Shown here one piece after another: positions 21,884 to 33,153 of a stretch of 64,000 nt of DNA. The notes below the pieces were generated by a model that was given only the letters and a program-made list of their open reading frames with translations, did no database searches and had not been told where the DNA came from. The stretch covers positions 292,964,847 through 293,028,846 of the forward strand of contig CM071567.1 of the NCBI GenBank assembly GCA_036426205.1, read 5' to 3'. The translations under genes and the position numbers were made by a program. The DNA comes from Ascaphus truei (lineage: Eukaryota; Chordata; Amphibia; Anura; Ascaphidae). The stretch's first letter is position 1. The number at the start of each line of letters is the position of its first letter.

Positions 21884-22590
21884 CTATCCCTACAGGTCAA
21901 TATCTTCGCCTAAGGCGAAATTGTTCAACTTTAAGTGAATTTAAGGAAAAAGCTAAGGACATGACACAAAGGTTTATTGAACGCGGTCACTCGAAAGGTA
22001 ACCTCAAAAAAGCATACAATAGAGCAATCGATACAACTAGGACACAACTTTTGGCTGATACACACCATACTAACCCCACTAATGATTACAAACCGATTCG
22101 TTTCATTGGAACATTCAGTGACCAATGGGGTTCAATTTTTCGGATCTTTAATAAACATTGGCACATTTTACTTGATGACGAGGACCTGAAAGGGGTCCTA
22201 TCCAACACACCTAAACTTACCAGCAGGAGAAGTCGCAACCTCAAGGACATCTTAGTAAGGAGTCATTATCAAGTTAAATCACAGGCAACATGGCTAGACA
22301 AGAAACCAAAGGGCTTTTATGCATGCGGTCGCTGTAGGGCCTGTAGATATGTACCTAAAAAGTCTGAATTTATGGACTCCATGCAACAACGGACATTCAA
22401 AATCAATGACTTTATAAATTGTGTCACTGAGGGTGTCATTTACCTGATTGTTTGTGTCTGTGGCAAACTGTATGTCGGGAAAACCTTCAGACAATTCAAA
22501 AAGAGAATCGTCGAACATCTGGGATCTATACGGAATGCCACAGACACACCAGTGGCACGACATGTAATCAACGCACATCATGGGCAATAG
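21884..22590 (+). pseudogene. Penelope-like ORF, copy 2: linker and GIY-YIG endonuclease fragment
   Basis: Near-identical to the C-terminal two thirds of copy 1: the open frame from 21961 includes the Cys-rich linker and the GIY-YIG core (GVIYLIVCVCGKLYVGKTF). It lacks the RT catalytic region. Relative to copy 1, one base is missing near 22585 (after the HHG residues), so the last 40 residues are out of frame. It starts at the TTAA junction of the central MITE. Confidence 0.85.
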
Positions 22591-23221
22591 TGATCACTAA
22601 TCTTTATTGGTATTCAACATATACCTTGGGGCCAACGTAGGTTGATTGGGACAGGATACTGCGTTGCAAGCTGCGTGTAATGATTTATACACTCAATACA
22701 CTCAGTCCCATGGGTTTGAATGAGGGCTACATCTATACATCTTTTCTATAACACACTATTTTTAATGATATGGATGTACCCATGTTTCTCCGATTGACAT
22801 CTTAGAGGGAACCAGGTATACAGCTAATTATTAGACGTCCGTTTTGACCTAAGGGGTGGACACTGTAGGTTAGTTCACTCCTACACTCCATATGTTTTAC
22901 ATAGACTGTGGATGGCTCTCATTCAAACCCGTGATACCTGTCCTTTATTTATCTATTTATGTATTTAATATATGGTTCCTCATACTTCATACTTCACTCA
23001 TACTTATACTCTATCTACACATAGGATATAGCACAATGTAACTACGGCACATCAAGGGTTATGTGACAACCTTTTTCTACCCCCATGAATATATTACACA
23101 AATCCATGTTCTATTAGCTGTCATTCACCTATGTGGTGTTTCATTGGGTGAAGCTTTGAGTACCGCCCCGCTCTGTGGGTATATAGAGTTACAGCGCTAC
23201 TCAGTATGTCACCTCCCACCT

Positions 23222-23300
23222 TGAGAAAGCGCCGGCCCCCGAGCGTGAAACGTACGTCAGGATGACGTCATCGCGTTGACGTCGGAGGTCACGGGTGAGA
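23222..23300 (+). ncRNA. Hammerhead-like motif in Penelope arm 2
   Basis: Mirror copy of the arm 1 motif: GAAAGCGCC, a CGGCCCCCGA loop, GCGTGAAACGTACG, then the ACGTCA/TGACGT hairpin. The core is degenerate in the same way as in arm 1, so the degeneracy predates the dimer. Confidence 0.3.
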
Positions 23301-24524
23301 CTGTTCCGGTATACTGGGGAGAGAGGGTGTATGTTTACTTTAGTGGCAGACAATACAGTGGCTATAACCTTGCGCATTGAGCACTGTGAGTAAATTCAAG
23401 CTACTACACTTGCATTTGGGACACTATATTTGGAGTTAGATTGAAAAACTACAATTTAATGTATACTGTGTCTATTGCATTCTACCACTATATACCACTT
23501 ACCTAAGTATACACCCTGCCACCTATTCAGGGAGGTTTCATTTAGGGGGACATATATCTTTATGGCACATATGTAGATGCTTTATAGCCTATCTAGAGAT
23601 ATATACTGTATATATTATATACAATCAATATGTCCCCCCTGCTACTTGCATTTACCTCCTACCCTACCCCATACCCTGATTCCAGTCACCACCATTAGGG
23701 TTAATTTGATTTATCCATTATTGGATTGTTTATTTCATTCCCTTCTGGTGTCACCTATTACCTTGTGTTTTAATTATTTTTATGGTATTTGAGTATGCGC
23801 CGTTGTTTTTTGAAATTAATAAAACTTTATTGTTTTGCCTATATCAGGCTTTTATTGGTAACTGTCCGCCCACAGTGTTGGGAGCGGTTACTTTCTGTAC
23901 CCATACAGCTTATCAGACTATTTGTCAGGGTGTATTATACCCCTAATTCATATATCAGCCTTGTTGTGCATTGTTAAAGGGATCTTTGGGAGACCACTCG
24001 TGCCTTCTTGTTTGTTTGTTATGGTACAGTACTGTACTGTAGTATGGTAAGTACCGGCACACCAAGTACAGTATGATACAGGTAAGTATGGCACAGATTG
24101 TTTTACAGCATGCACCTAACTGCACAAATTTTTTCTTTCCTGAGAGAGCAGCACTAGCCATCTGGTTACAAAGTATTTAACAGTAGTTACAGTAAAGACT
24201 AGTTTGACAGTACTTACTGCATACTGTTGTCCAATATGGAGTAGCTACAGTATACAGTACACCAGCGGTGCGCAAACTCTGGGGCGCAAGATTATGTAGG
24301 GGGGCGCAGGCTGTGTGCGGGGAGACCTGGGGGCAGGCAGAGCTGTACCTGGGTGGACAGAAGCTCCGTGCTGAGACTGCTTCTATGCTGTGTCTTGCAG
24401 AGGGGGCGGGGCCTTGCTGCGGGGCCTTCCCTGCACACAGACAAGCCCTCCTCCTCCTGTCTGTTACCCGCCCGTTTTCAGCAACACATGGGCGGGACCT
24501 GAACAGGCTTAGGTACTCCCCCCC

Positions 24525-24564
<40 letters not shown>
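24525..24564. repeat. (AT)n microsatellite
   Basis: About 36 bp of AT dinucleotides after a C run, inside the composite hAT element. Confidence 0.9.
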
Positions 24565-24569
<5 letters not shown>

Positions 24570-25659
24570 TATAAAACACACGCAAAAAGGAAAAGTCGCT
24601 AACACTATATCAATAGAAAAGGCAAACCCAGGACCCAAAAAATAAATATAATACTAATGTTAAAGGTTGTCACAAGCAAAACAAAAATAATATAATAAAA
24701 GGTGGGAAAAACCTGGGGGTGCTTAGGGATAAAAAATATGAAGATACACAAAAAAACTGACAACATCTCTATAATTAGCACTCACAATAAACCTAAAATA
24801 ACTAAATCAAAATAAGAAACAAAAAACCCGGAACCAGAGTCAGCAAGGAAAATACGGCAAAGATTTTAATAAGAATCAGTGAAACACACTAACATAAAAA
24901 CATACATAAATGAGTATATACATACAACACATGCTAAGTAAAAAACTGAACTAATTAGCCAAAAACATATCTCTATTAATATCCAACAAATAAATGGAAG
25001 GATACAAATCAGCTAAAAAAAAGTACAGACACCCCTTCACAATCCTAACTACCAGAAAATAAGAGAAAAGAAAAATTAAATTCTAAACTCCAAAACTAAT
25101 ATTCAATCCAAAAAACTGGTAGAAACAGAAAAAATATAAATAATAATAAACTTATATATACTAAAAATATAGTACACTGAAAAAATATATAGCCAAGGGG
25201 GAGACACAGGGGAGAAAAAAGATGAAAAAACTACTCATACCCCGAACAAACATAGCATGAGAAAGGTAATAGACATATCCATGAACAAAAAAAGGTGCCT
25301 TAGAGGATCCACAAAAAATACTAATGGCAACAAGTGCTCTGATGAGTGTGGAAAAAACAGTCCCATGTGAATAAAACCCCTAATGACAAACAGGGAAATA
25401 CTCAGCTCCTTAATATAGCTATAGGGTGGATATGTTTCTAAATGATTATAATCTAATAGTTATATATATATAATATATAGATAGTATATATATATAATAC
25501 AGTGTTCGACAAACTATACATTTGCTCGCCCGGCGAGTGGATTTAACATCGTGGCGGGCTACTATGGCCAAGCGCACACGTGGTACTAGGTGGCGAGTAG
25601 ATTTTTTTGTTCGGCGAGAGTTAGATTTTTGGTGATTTCTCAACCACTTTGTTATATGT

Positions 25660-26040
25660 AGTGTGTGTGTGTGGGTGTGTGTGTGTGGTGGTGTGTGTGT
25701 GTGTTGTGTGTGTGGGGTGTGTGTGTGTGTGGTGTGTGTGTGGGGTGTGTGTGGAATGCAGTGTGTGTGTGTTGTGATTGAGTATGTGGTGTGGTGTGTT
25801 GGGAAGGTGGTGTCTGTATGTGTGTGTGTTGTGATTGAGTGTGTGTGTGGGTGTTGGTTGTGATTGTGAGTGTTGTGACTGTGTGTGTGTTGTGATTGAG
25901 TGTGTGCTGTGTTGGTTGTGATTGAGTGTGTGTGTGCTCTGTGCCTGTTGGTTGTCTGTCTGTGTGTGTTGTGATTGAGTGTGTGTGTTGGTTGTGATTG
26001 AGTGTTGGTTGTGTTTGTTGTGATTGTGTGTGGGTGTTGT
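25660..26040. repeat. TG-rich microsatellite / minisatellite
   Basis: TGTGTG tracts interspersed with recurring GTTGTGATTGAGTGTGTG units. Thr/His-rich frames on the minus strand are artefacts. Confidence 0.9.
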
Positions 26041-26535
26041 CATTGAATGCAGTGTTGCCAAATGGAAGGGGTGGCGCCCCGGGCGCAAGATTATTTAGGC
26101 GGGGCGCTTGCAGCAAAACCTTGGTGCGCAGGCAAAAAAAATGTGCGCGCGCGAGCGGCCAAACAGAATAGTGCAGGTGGCGGTCACGTGATACGGAGGT
26201 ACGGGGGAGGAGCACGCCCCAGCGCTGTGATGTCAAACACCCCTCCTTCCGGTGTCTGCCCTATAATAGCGCTGTGTTCCTGCTCTCCTCCTCTGGCAAC
26301 CTGCTTCGCTGTGATCCTCTGCAAGTGAGAGGGTAGGCTGCCACTATATCAATCATACTATGAATGTACAGAAATAATTTTAAAAAAGTGTAAACACTTC
26401 CCCGCTCGTGCTTGCAAAATTATGCAGGACACCCTGTGCTCATGCTTCGAGAGTTGGTGATGTCACCACTCTCAGCGGCAGCGTGGACGCAGCCTTATTT
26501 TGCAAGAGCAAGCTGTTGAAGTATGTAAGTATTTA

Positions 26536-26782
26536 GGCTGCGCTTATCGTGCCGGCGACGCGATGTCGCCCGAAAACAAATGCATTGTCGCCGGCGCGTG
26601 CGCTTATAGTAAGTGTGACGTGGCGACGCGATTTTTTAAGCCGGCAATATTTGATTTTTCAGGGGCTGTCGCCTAATGTGACAGCCCCTGAACCAATCAA
26701 TGGCCTGGTCACCCACGCCGCCGCCACAAAGCAAAATACAACTTTCGCTAGCGTCGCCGTCGCAGGCACTATATGCGCGGCC
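26536..26782. mobile_element. PIF/Harbinger-type MITE, 247 bp
   Basis: Ends GGCTGCGCTTATCGTGCC on the left and, reverse-complemented, GGCCGCGCATATAGTGCC on the right, with TTA on both sides (26533-26535 and 26783-26785), the target duplication typical of PIF/Harbinger. The interior is GC-rich with repeated GTCGCC and GGCGAC words. It is nested within the composite hAT element. Confidence 0.65.
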
Positions 26783-27263
26783 TTAGACATATTTGTATTT
26801 ACATTGTATACCGTTTAATAAAGGTTTTTTTAATGTGATTTTGATTACATCAAGCAATGGTCGCCCGAGAAATTTCATGGATAAAAAGGGGGGCTTGGCT
26901 TAAAAAGTTTGCTTACCCCTGCAGTACACAATGCCATAATATGCACATAACTGCACTAATTTTTTCTTTTCTTGTCTTTTCAGAGAAAAAAGAATGGAAA
27001 GGGGGAGGGGGGTATCATGTGTACATTGTGTGAACTGTGTGTACAGTAAAGTGTATCTAAAGTGAAGTCATGATTTACACTAAACCTCCCCTCTCTCAAT
27101 GAACTACTGTACACAGAATGAGGAAGAAGATAAAGACGGAAAATGTTATATTAATTATATAATTATATATATAATTATATATTATATATTATAAATATTA
27201 TTATCAATGTGCAATATTCAGGATTATCCGCCGGCCCTCAATTTTCAAATGACAGAAGAACTG

Positions 27264-27269
27264 AATAAA
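27264..27269 (+). terminator. Possible polyadenylation signal of the transposase transcript
   Basis: AATAAA inside GAACTGAATAAAGACTGC, downstream of an acceptor-like TTGTCTTTTCAG at about 26984. If the original transposon is reconstructed by removing the two inserts, this lies roughly 600 bp after the transposase stop. Weak evidence. Confidence 0.3.
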
Positions 27270-27599
27270 GACTGCATTTTGTATTATTCATGATTATTTG
27301 TATATTTGTATTTTTTGTTCCTGATAAAATAAAATAAATATTTCTTTACATTCATGATTATCATAACCATCGACCCCCCCCCTACACCAAAGAAAAAGAA
27401 AGAATTACAAAAATTGGTAACTTACTGCATCAATCAGATTATGTTTTTTTTAACTCTCAATTTCACAGTGCTGTGCTAATCAGATTTACATATCAAATTC
27501 GAGAAGGGATTATCACAAGCGTTACCATAAAGAAAGCCTCAAAGGGTTGGGGGGGTGGATGGGCGAGTCATATGAATGGTGAACAATAGGTGTCGAAGT

Positions 27600-28400
27600 G
27601 AAATGGTGAAGTTATACAGTACACGCATGCGCAGTAATAATCAACTACAGCTCCCTTCCCAAAGAGGATTACACGCAGGCGCAGAGACGTGACTCAAAGC
27701 CAACAATAGGAAAATTAATGAATGGTCTGAGAGAGGTGTCGATAAGAGGCTGAAATCCTTGAGCGAGCCTTGTGTGTGTGTGCGGGGGGAGGGGGGTAAA
27801 GCTGCTTTAAGGATATCCTTGAACAGTTCAAAGAAATATTTGCATAATGATTTGACCCCCCACACCCCCAAATACATAAAAATCACACAAATCATGTGCA
27901 GTCAAATGCACAGTTTCGCAGTCAAAAGCTACAGCACCGATTGAATATCGTAATATCAAGATGGGTTAGGCAGGAACATGTTGAGCAAATAATAATAAAA
28001 AATGACGAGAAAAAACAATGGTTTTTTTTTTTGGTCACTCTTGAACTTTTTTTCCCCCAATGAGCATTAATAATCAACACAGAAGAATACAGTAAATCAA
28101 ACCAGGCTCTGCACTGCACTGAATGTTATACACGCAAGAATGTGATGACAGGAATGTTACTGAAGCCAGAAACCATCCGTTCAAAGGAATGGCGTGGGAG
28201 AGGTGTACTGTAGATAAGAAGTTGAAATACTGCAGTGCAGTACATAATCCTGTGTGTGTGCGGGGCGAGCGAGGGAAGAGCGCTATATACTGTTCGACGA
28301 AATGTGATACTGTTACAGTACACGCCTATGCGTTTCAGCAATGTTCAAATGAGACATACAGTACAGTACATGCATGTATAAATATGCATAGTTACAATTA
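27600..28400. repeat. Subterminal duplicated segment
   Basis: Blocks at about 27610-27800 and 28130-28270 share ACACGCA, GAGAGGTGT, GATAAGA and the TGTGTGTGTGCGGGG order, so the right side of the proposed two-gene transposon contains a diverged duplication. GCGCATGCGC-type motifs here match motifs on the left side (13164, 14104). Confidence 0.45.
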
Positions 28401-28663
28401 CTGCGCGCGCACACACAGACTGTGTACTGACGTAGGTTGAACTGCTACAGTATTAGACTTTGAAGACAACAGCTCGCGAACGCCCACCTGAGTTTTTAGA
28501 CGGTATTGAAGTATTTCAGAAAGCGCTAATAATATGCTAATAATACGAGCGCTAAAATACCGGAACATATTCCGGAAAAAAAGAAAATATACTGCATCTG
28601 CCCGCGGTTATCAGAGTTACGCCGCTATGGCCGCATTAGGATAAAGGGGGCCGCAGCTGTTTA

Positions 28664-30556
28664 GCTTAGAAGGGGTGGGAGCTGGGGCGGATTGTAAGTG
28701 AAATGTGGCCCGGGCATTTCACTTATCTGCTGGCCTTCCGCACGCGCCGTCATGATGTTACTGTGTCATGATGTCACTGTGTCACGTGACGGCGCATTGT
28801 CACAATAGGCATCACGTGATGCCGTGATATCACATAGTGTTCCGTTATCATGGCAACGTGGTGTTATTTGCCATTGTGCATCCATGTTGACGGCATTTGC
28901 AGGGGGAGATGCCGCTGCCACCCGGAGATTTTCCAGGTAAACACATAGCCCAGAGCAATGTGGGCGAAACATATAGTCTCTGGGTCAAACCTGCAGTGGT
29001 GGCAACCCTGATGATGACGCACCGTCACATGATGCCGCAATGTGAATGAAGGAGGGCCGTTCTCTTACAGAGGCCCCGCTCTCTCCTGGCAATCAGTTTA
29101 ATTGCTGTGGGGAATAGGGCAGAGCCTCTGTAACCATAATGCATAGCGCAGCACCGGCCCACAGCACTTCCATGAGCGTCCCAATGGCACAATCTTCCAC
29201 TGGGTGGGAGACAAGTGAGGAGAGAAATAGGTCAGGATAGGATAACTGGGGTGAAAGAGGAGAGGAAAGAATAGAAGAAGGCAGATGGGATTGTGTGGAG
29301 AGTTCAGGGAGTTAGGGCTTAGCACCAAGTCCATAGAGAGACACAAGAAGCCACAGGTGATTTTCAAGAGACACAGAGAACGGGAAAGGGGATATTCTCT
29401 GATGTAAACTTAGTTCTTGTGGAAAAAATAATTGAGGTCTGTGATCACATCATGGGGCGCCTAGTGCCCAAGACCTGCAAGTCAATTAGGAACTGGCACT
29501 GGCACAATATTGCATGAGTCAGCCAACATTATAGGGGTGTTTCCACAGGCTGTGCAGCACCGTAAAAAGCACTTTACTCGCAAGGTGGGAAATGGGGAGG
29601 GAGGGGGGGCACGTTCGTAACTCTAGTCCAGGGCCCGGGACATCTGTCTGCGGCCCTTTTCCTCTGAATTAGTATTATAATGTACATTTTTCTGCAACCC
29701 TAAACAAACAAAGTTGGATTCACACATTTAGTACATTTAAATGCATAATTATTCATGGAACAATTTGAGGGGGAACAGAACAAAGTTGTCTACAGTATAT
29801 ACAACTACAAGTCAATTCAAAATATAGAATTCTGATAATAAAATGTAACCATAAAGTACATATTATCACATACCAGCAGAGATATCAAAATAATATGTGA
29901 ATCATGAAATGTAGGATCAAGCATCCATCGTGAGGAGGACTGGAGTTGGCACCCTGGCAGCCAAGTGATCCGAGTCCTGCAGCTTCCGCACATAGTTGAG
30001 ACATCACTGGAAGTGATGTATGTGGAAGAGAGCAAGCAGAGATCAGCAGGAGAACACCATGGGTCTCCAACACTTACCTCTCCAATGCGTGTAACTTATG
30101 TGCATAATGTGAGTTTAAACCAGTACACTTGATACATTTTATTACAATTGCCTCAGTCATGCCACACCATTTGTAGTCTTTCTCTTTCATCTCAGTACAC
30201 TAGAAGGAAAGTGGACACATCTAATTGGGGTCTCCACACCACTGCTCCTATCAGAGAGAAATGGAATCTCTGATATGCCTGATATTTAAGGATCATTTTG
30301 TGAGTGGAACCATACACACAGTATATATTTTTTCACTAATTGTCATAACTGGCTATACTATTATTGTACAGTACATTTGTTGTATTTCACATATCCACGT
30401 TGTGGCACTTCGCACTACCCTTATCTGGAAGACATTGCTATCATTTTTGGACCAGTGGATTGTCTTTTAAAGGGTTTAGAGCTGCTTTGTATTTATATTT
30501 TCACTTGAGTGGTTCATCACTTATTTGGTGATGGTCATATTACATTTATTCACTTT
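28664..30556. other. No gene recognised
   Basis: Mixed sequence. 28700-28830 repeats CATGATGT/CACTGTGTCA words and has several CACGTGA palindromes; the rest shows no domain or terminal repeat. Confidence 0.4.
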
Positions 30557-30561
30557 ACATT

Positions 30562-31372
30562 TGTAGCCCTTTTAGGGTACCCCCCCTAAGTGATATGTGG
30601 GGTACTCTCCTTTCTGGTTACTCTCATGGGGTTGTGCTGTAACCTGCTGGTAACAGGAGGGCTGAGGGCACCACGGTGGTGTGGGGAGAGCCAGGACAGG
30701 GAACTGGAGGGACAGATTACCTTGATGTCTTCCTTTGGTGCAACGCCTCCAGCCAGCGAGGATCCCCTTTGGATCTTCAGGGGATAGACCCCCACTGACA
30801 CTCCTTCCTCCAGAGACAGTAACTCACACACAGCATGTCTTTTCTGTATTTATTCAGCAGTCAGCTCCAATGCAGCGAAACAGTATTCACATGGTTCTTA
30901 TCTTCATCTGCTTCTTTCTCTACCTCCTCTAAATCAGAGCCCTGATTTAGGCAGCATGATTCCCTCCACTCCCAGCCCTGTCCTGACTGGGAGGCGGGGG
31001 GGGACAGTTCTTCATCTAACTGACTTCTCTCAGTCTCTCTCAACTGACTAACTACTAACTGAACTAACTGATAATTTTGGCGGATGTCCCAATTTGAATA
31101 TCTTTGGGGAGCATCTCTAACTCTGACTCATAGCAAGCCAGAGCTGGATACAGATTGGCCCACACACATCAGGGGCATTCCAACAAATATCCATCCCTCA
31201 GATTAACATCCTCAGTGTGGCTAGGCCTGCCCTTGAATACTGATACATTATTCAAGGCTGGAATACACACACAGGCCTAAGAAAAGGAATGATCCTTTCC
31301 ACTGCCTGCACTAACAGGTCTGACAGAGGAAAGGCCCAGGAAAAGAAGTAACTGCTGGGAGGCTATGTTACA
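30562..31372 (-). mobile_element. Solo LTR, 811 bp, flanked by a CATT target duplication
   Basis: Plus-strand ends are TGTAGCCC and GGCTATGTTACA, giving TG...CA termini. CATT occurs on both sides (30558-30561 and 31373-31376). A polyadenylation signal AATAAA is on the minus strand (30849-30854), setting the orientation. No gag or pol adjoins it. Confidence 0.65.
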
Positions 31373-31376
31373 CATT

Positions 31377-32198
31377 AATGATTATTTCACATGTACAGTC
31401 ACTTTGATTTATTTCAAATCTAATATATGTGGGCACAAGCACGTGTGTAAAAGTTTGAATCACAAAATAGACCTGCAATTTGAGCGCCCAATTTCAACTC
31501 TCTCTTTACATGTGTAGTAGAAGTCATCATACTTATAATTGTCATTAGTACCAATGTGCATCACATCGGGTGGCTGGGTCTGTCTAGATAACACAAGTGG
31601 CCTCTAATTACGTTATTATTATTTGTCAATCATGACAAGTTATGATTTTAGGACGCAGATAAGAAGTATATTTTTGTTTAGTTCTCTTGGTGCAACTGTC
31701 TCCAAAAGATAGCTCCACTTCACTTACCAACATAGGCCCCTATTCAATGTGGTTTCATAAACTTTCAACACAAAAGGCTACATTAAGATATATTTCTGGG
31801 CTGAATACATTGGCACACTAAGCTACATCATCACTAGTTATTTCTGGTAAGCAGACAAGTTTTGTAGCAGTAACATATGTGCTATGATTTCCCAGAATAA
31901 CGTAATCGTGTAGGAAGGAATGCAGCTTTCTGGGTCAATATTCATTTAGCCTTCTTTAGGCTATGATATACTTTGCAAGAGTAACATCAATGTTGTGTAC
32001 ACGCCAATAGGACTATATTTACTAAGCAGTGCTATTCCACAAGGCCCATAGGCTGTAAGGTGCATTGTGGACTACTAGCACTTTCTGAAATATGGCTCAT
32101 AATCTGTGTGCTTGTATCCTTAGGTGGTTCCTAGTTATTCATGTAATATAAATATTGATGTTCCTATATATTTAAAAATATATATTTATTATAACTAA
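31377..32198. other. No gene recognised
   Basis: AT-rich sequence. A CCCCTATTCAATGTGG-type start near 31737 and a CAAGGCCCATAGG segment near 32040 could be ends of an old MITE, but no inverted repeat could be confirmed. Confidence 0.35.
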
Positions 32199-32875
32199 TG
32201 TAACCACTTGTGTGATGCAAGAAATATACTCCCAGTGCCCCTGTCAGATTCCTCTCCAGTGTGCTATGGACATGTCACCGATGATGGACATAAGATCAGC
32301 CAATAACAAAGGCTGTGGAAGAGGTGGGACTAAGGAAAAAAGAGCCTTGAAGAGGTTGGCAGGATGCATGGAGTTAGATCTGCATGAGTTTGCCCCTGCA
32401 GCCAGTCTATGTCCCTCTGAGAGAGTGGACATTGACTGGAGGGAGAACAGCACATTGTGCAGGGAGGCCCAGCAGATTCCCACTGGGAAGCCGCACAGAG
32501 GAACGATTACCATCAGAGGGGATCCTCAATGGTTGCAGCTAAAAGTGGTACTTTTGTGAAGTAGAGGCCTGCTACACTTTGTTGCATTAAAGAGCTTCAA
32601 ATGTGTGTTGGCACCATCACATAGGCCTAGATACCCAGGATTGGATGGCCACATCCTCAAGAAACTGACATACACTGCACAGCGTTTATGTGGAATGTTA
32701 TACTGATGTGTTATAATATGCAGGTGGTGATCCTTTGTTAAGGGTCGCAGGGATTCTATTGTATCTTTAATTGTAGTTGTTTCCTGTTTTCTGGCATATA
32801 AACCAGAAATAGAGGACTCGGGCCCCCACCTCAGCAACCGTTATCAGCCTGGGGGCTAGAGATAAAGGGATTACA
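32199..32875 (+). mobile_element. Probable 5' LTR of a Ty3/gypsy element
   Basis: Starts TGTAACCAC and ends GGGATTACA (TGTAA...TTACA ends), 677 bp. It is followed at once by TTGGAGGCACTGCTGAG, where a primer-binding site would lie, and about 280 bp later by a gag-like ORF in the same orientation. The position relative to gag makes this a 5' LTR. No matching 3' LTR was found within the window. Confidence 0.55.
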
Positions 32876-33153
32876 TTGGAGGCACTGCTGAGATGTATTT
32901 ATTTTGGGTAATTGATGTGATATATGCAATACTTTCCCCTAATCATACATTCAGACACGGGCACGGTTAAAGAATTACCCAGTAGCTGGTTATTGACTGT
33001 AGACGGCATAGAAGTTGCTAGAACACTTGCTCTATAGCGTACCCTGCAGAGCATCACTGACCGATTCTCACCATGAGAGTGGCCAGTTTAAGCGAGTGGT
33101 GTGCGTGGGACAGCCTGGGTTGTAACTAAGCGCTAATCCTAACAGTCCCAGAT

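Larger units (their letters stand above)
18922..24020. mobile_element. Palindromic head-to-head dimer of a Penelope-like (Neptune-type) retroelement
   Basis: Two copies meet at their 5' sides: copy 1 is on the minus strand (18922-21431), copy 2 on the plus strand (21878-24020). The outer 2.1 kb of each arm are near-identical inverted repeats, including about 1.2 kb of 3' untranslated DNA beyond the ORF. The whole structure is bounded by one 13-bp direct repeat, ATGGTACAGTACT, at 18909-18921 and 24021-24033, so the dimer looks like one integration event into the 3' part of the spliced Tc1-like element. The left arm has about 65 bp more 3' sequence than the right. A 442-bp TTAA-flanked MITE occupies the centre. 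Confidence 0.8.
24263..26921. mobile_element. Composite non-autonomous hAT element with 8-bp target duplication
   Basis: Starts CAGCGGTGCGCAAAC and ends GTTTGCTTACCCCTG, inverted ends of the CAGNGGTGCGCAAAC type, flanked by the 8-bp direct repeat CAGTACAC (24255-24262 and 26922-26929), the hAT hallmark. No transposase is present. The 2.66-kb interior is a mosaic: GC-rich hAT-type ends, an AT microsatellite, an A-rich 900-bp stretch (24590-25440), a sequence starting CAGTGTTCGACAAAC at 25500 that looks like another hAT end, a TG-rich minisatellite, and a Harbinger-type MITE. An internal block near 26060-26110 repeats the element's own GGGCGCAAGATTAT start, suggesting a nested related copy. Confidence 0.75.
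12931..28661. mobile_element. Candidate two-gene Tc1-like/BEN DNA transposon (composite, interrupted)
   Basis: Proposed span of the element that carries the spliced transposase and the BEN gene. The left end reads TACAGCCGCGGCC then TCTTTTATTCT; the reverse complement of the right end reads AACAGCTGCGGCC then CCCTTTATCCT, an imperfect inverted repeat of about 24 bp, with TA next to each end (12929-12930 and 28662-28663). The interior on both sides of the genes is enriched in TACAGTAC words and in GCGCATGCGC or TATGCGTTTCA subterminal motifs (13164, 14104, 14165, 27617, 28325). Two later insertions are removed in thought: a Penelope dimer (18922-24020) and a hAT element (24263-26921), leaving about 8 kb. 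The gene pair is well supported; these exact ends are not. Confidence 0.35.

Noticed and set aside
25621..26236. Thr/His/Gln-rich 155- and 194-codon frames
   Set aside because: Antisense of a TG-rich minisatellite.
32212..32559. 115-codon plus-strand ORF
   Set aside because: Lies wholly inside the 5' LTR and has no domain.
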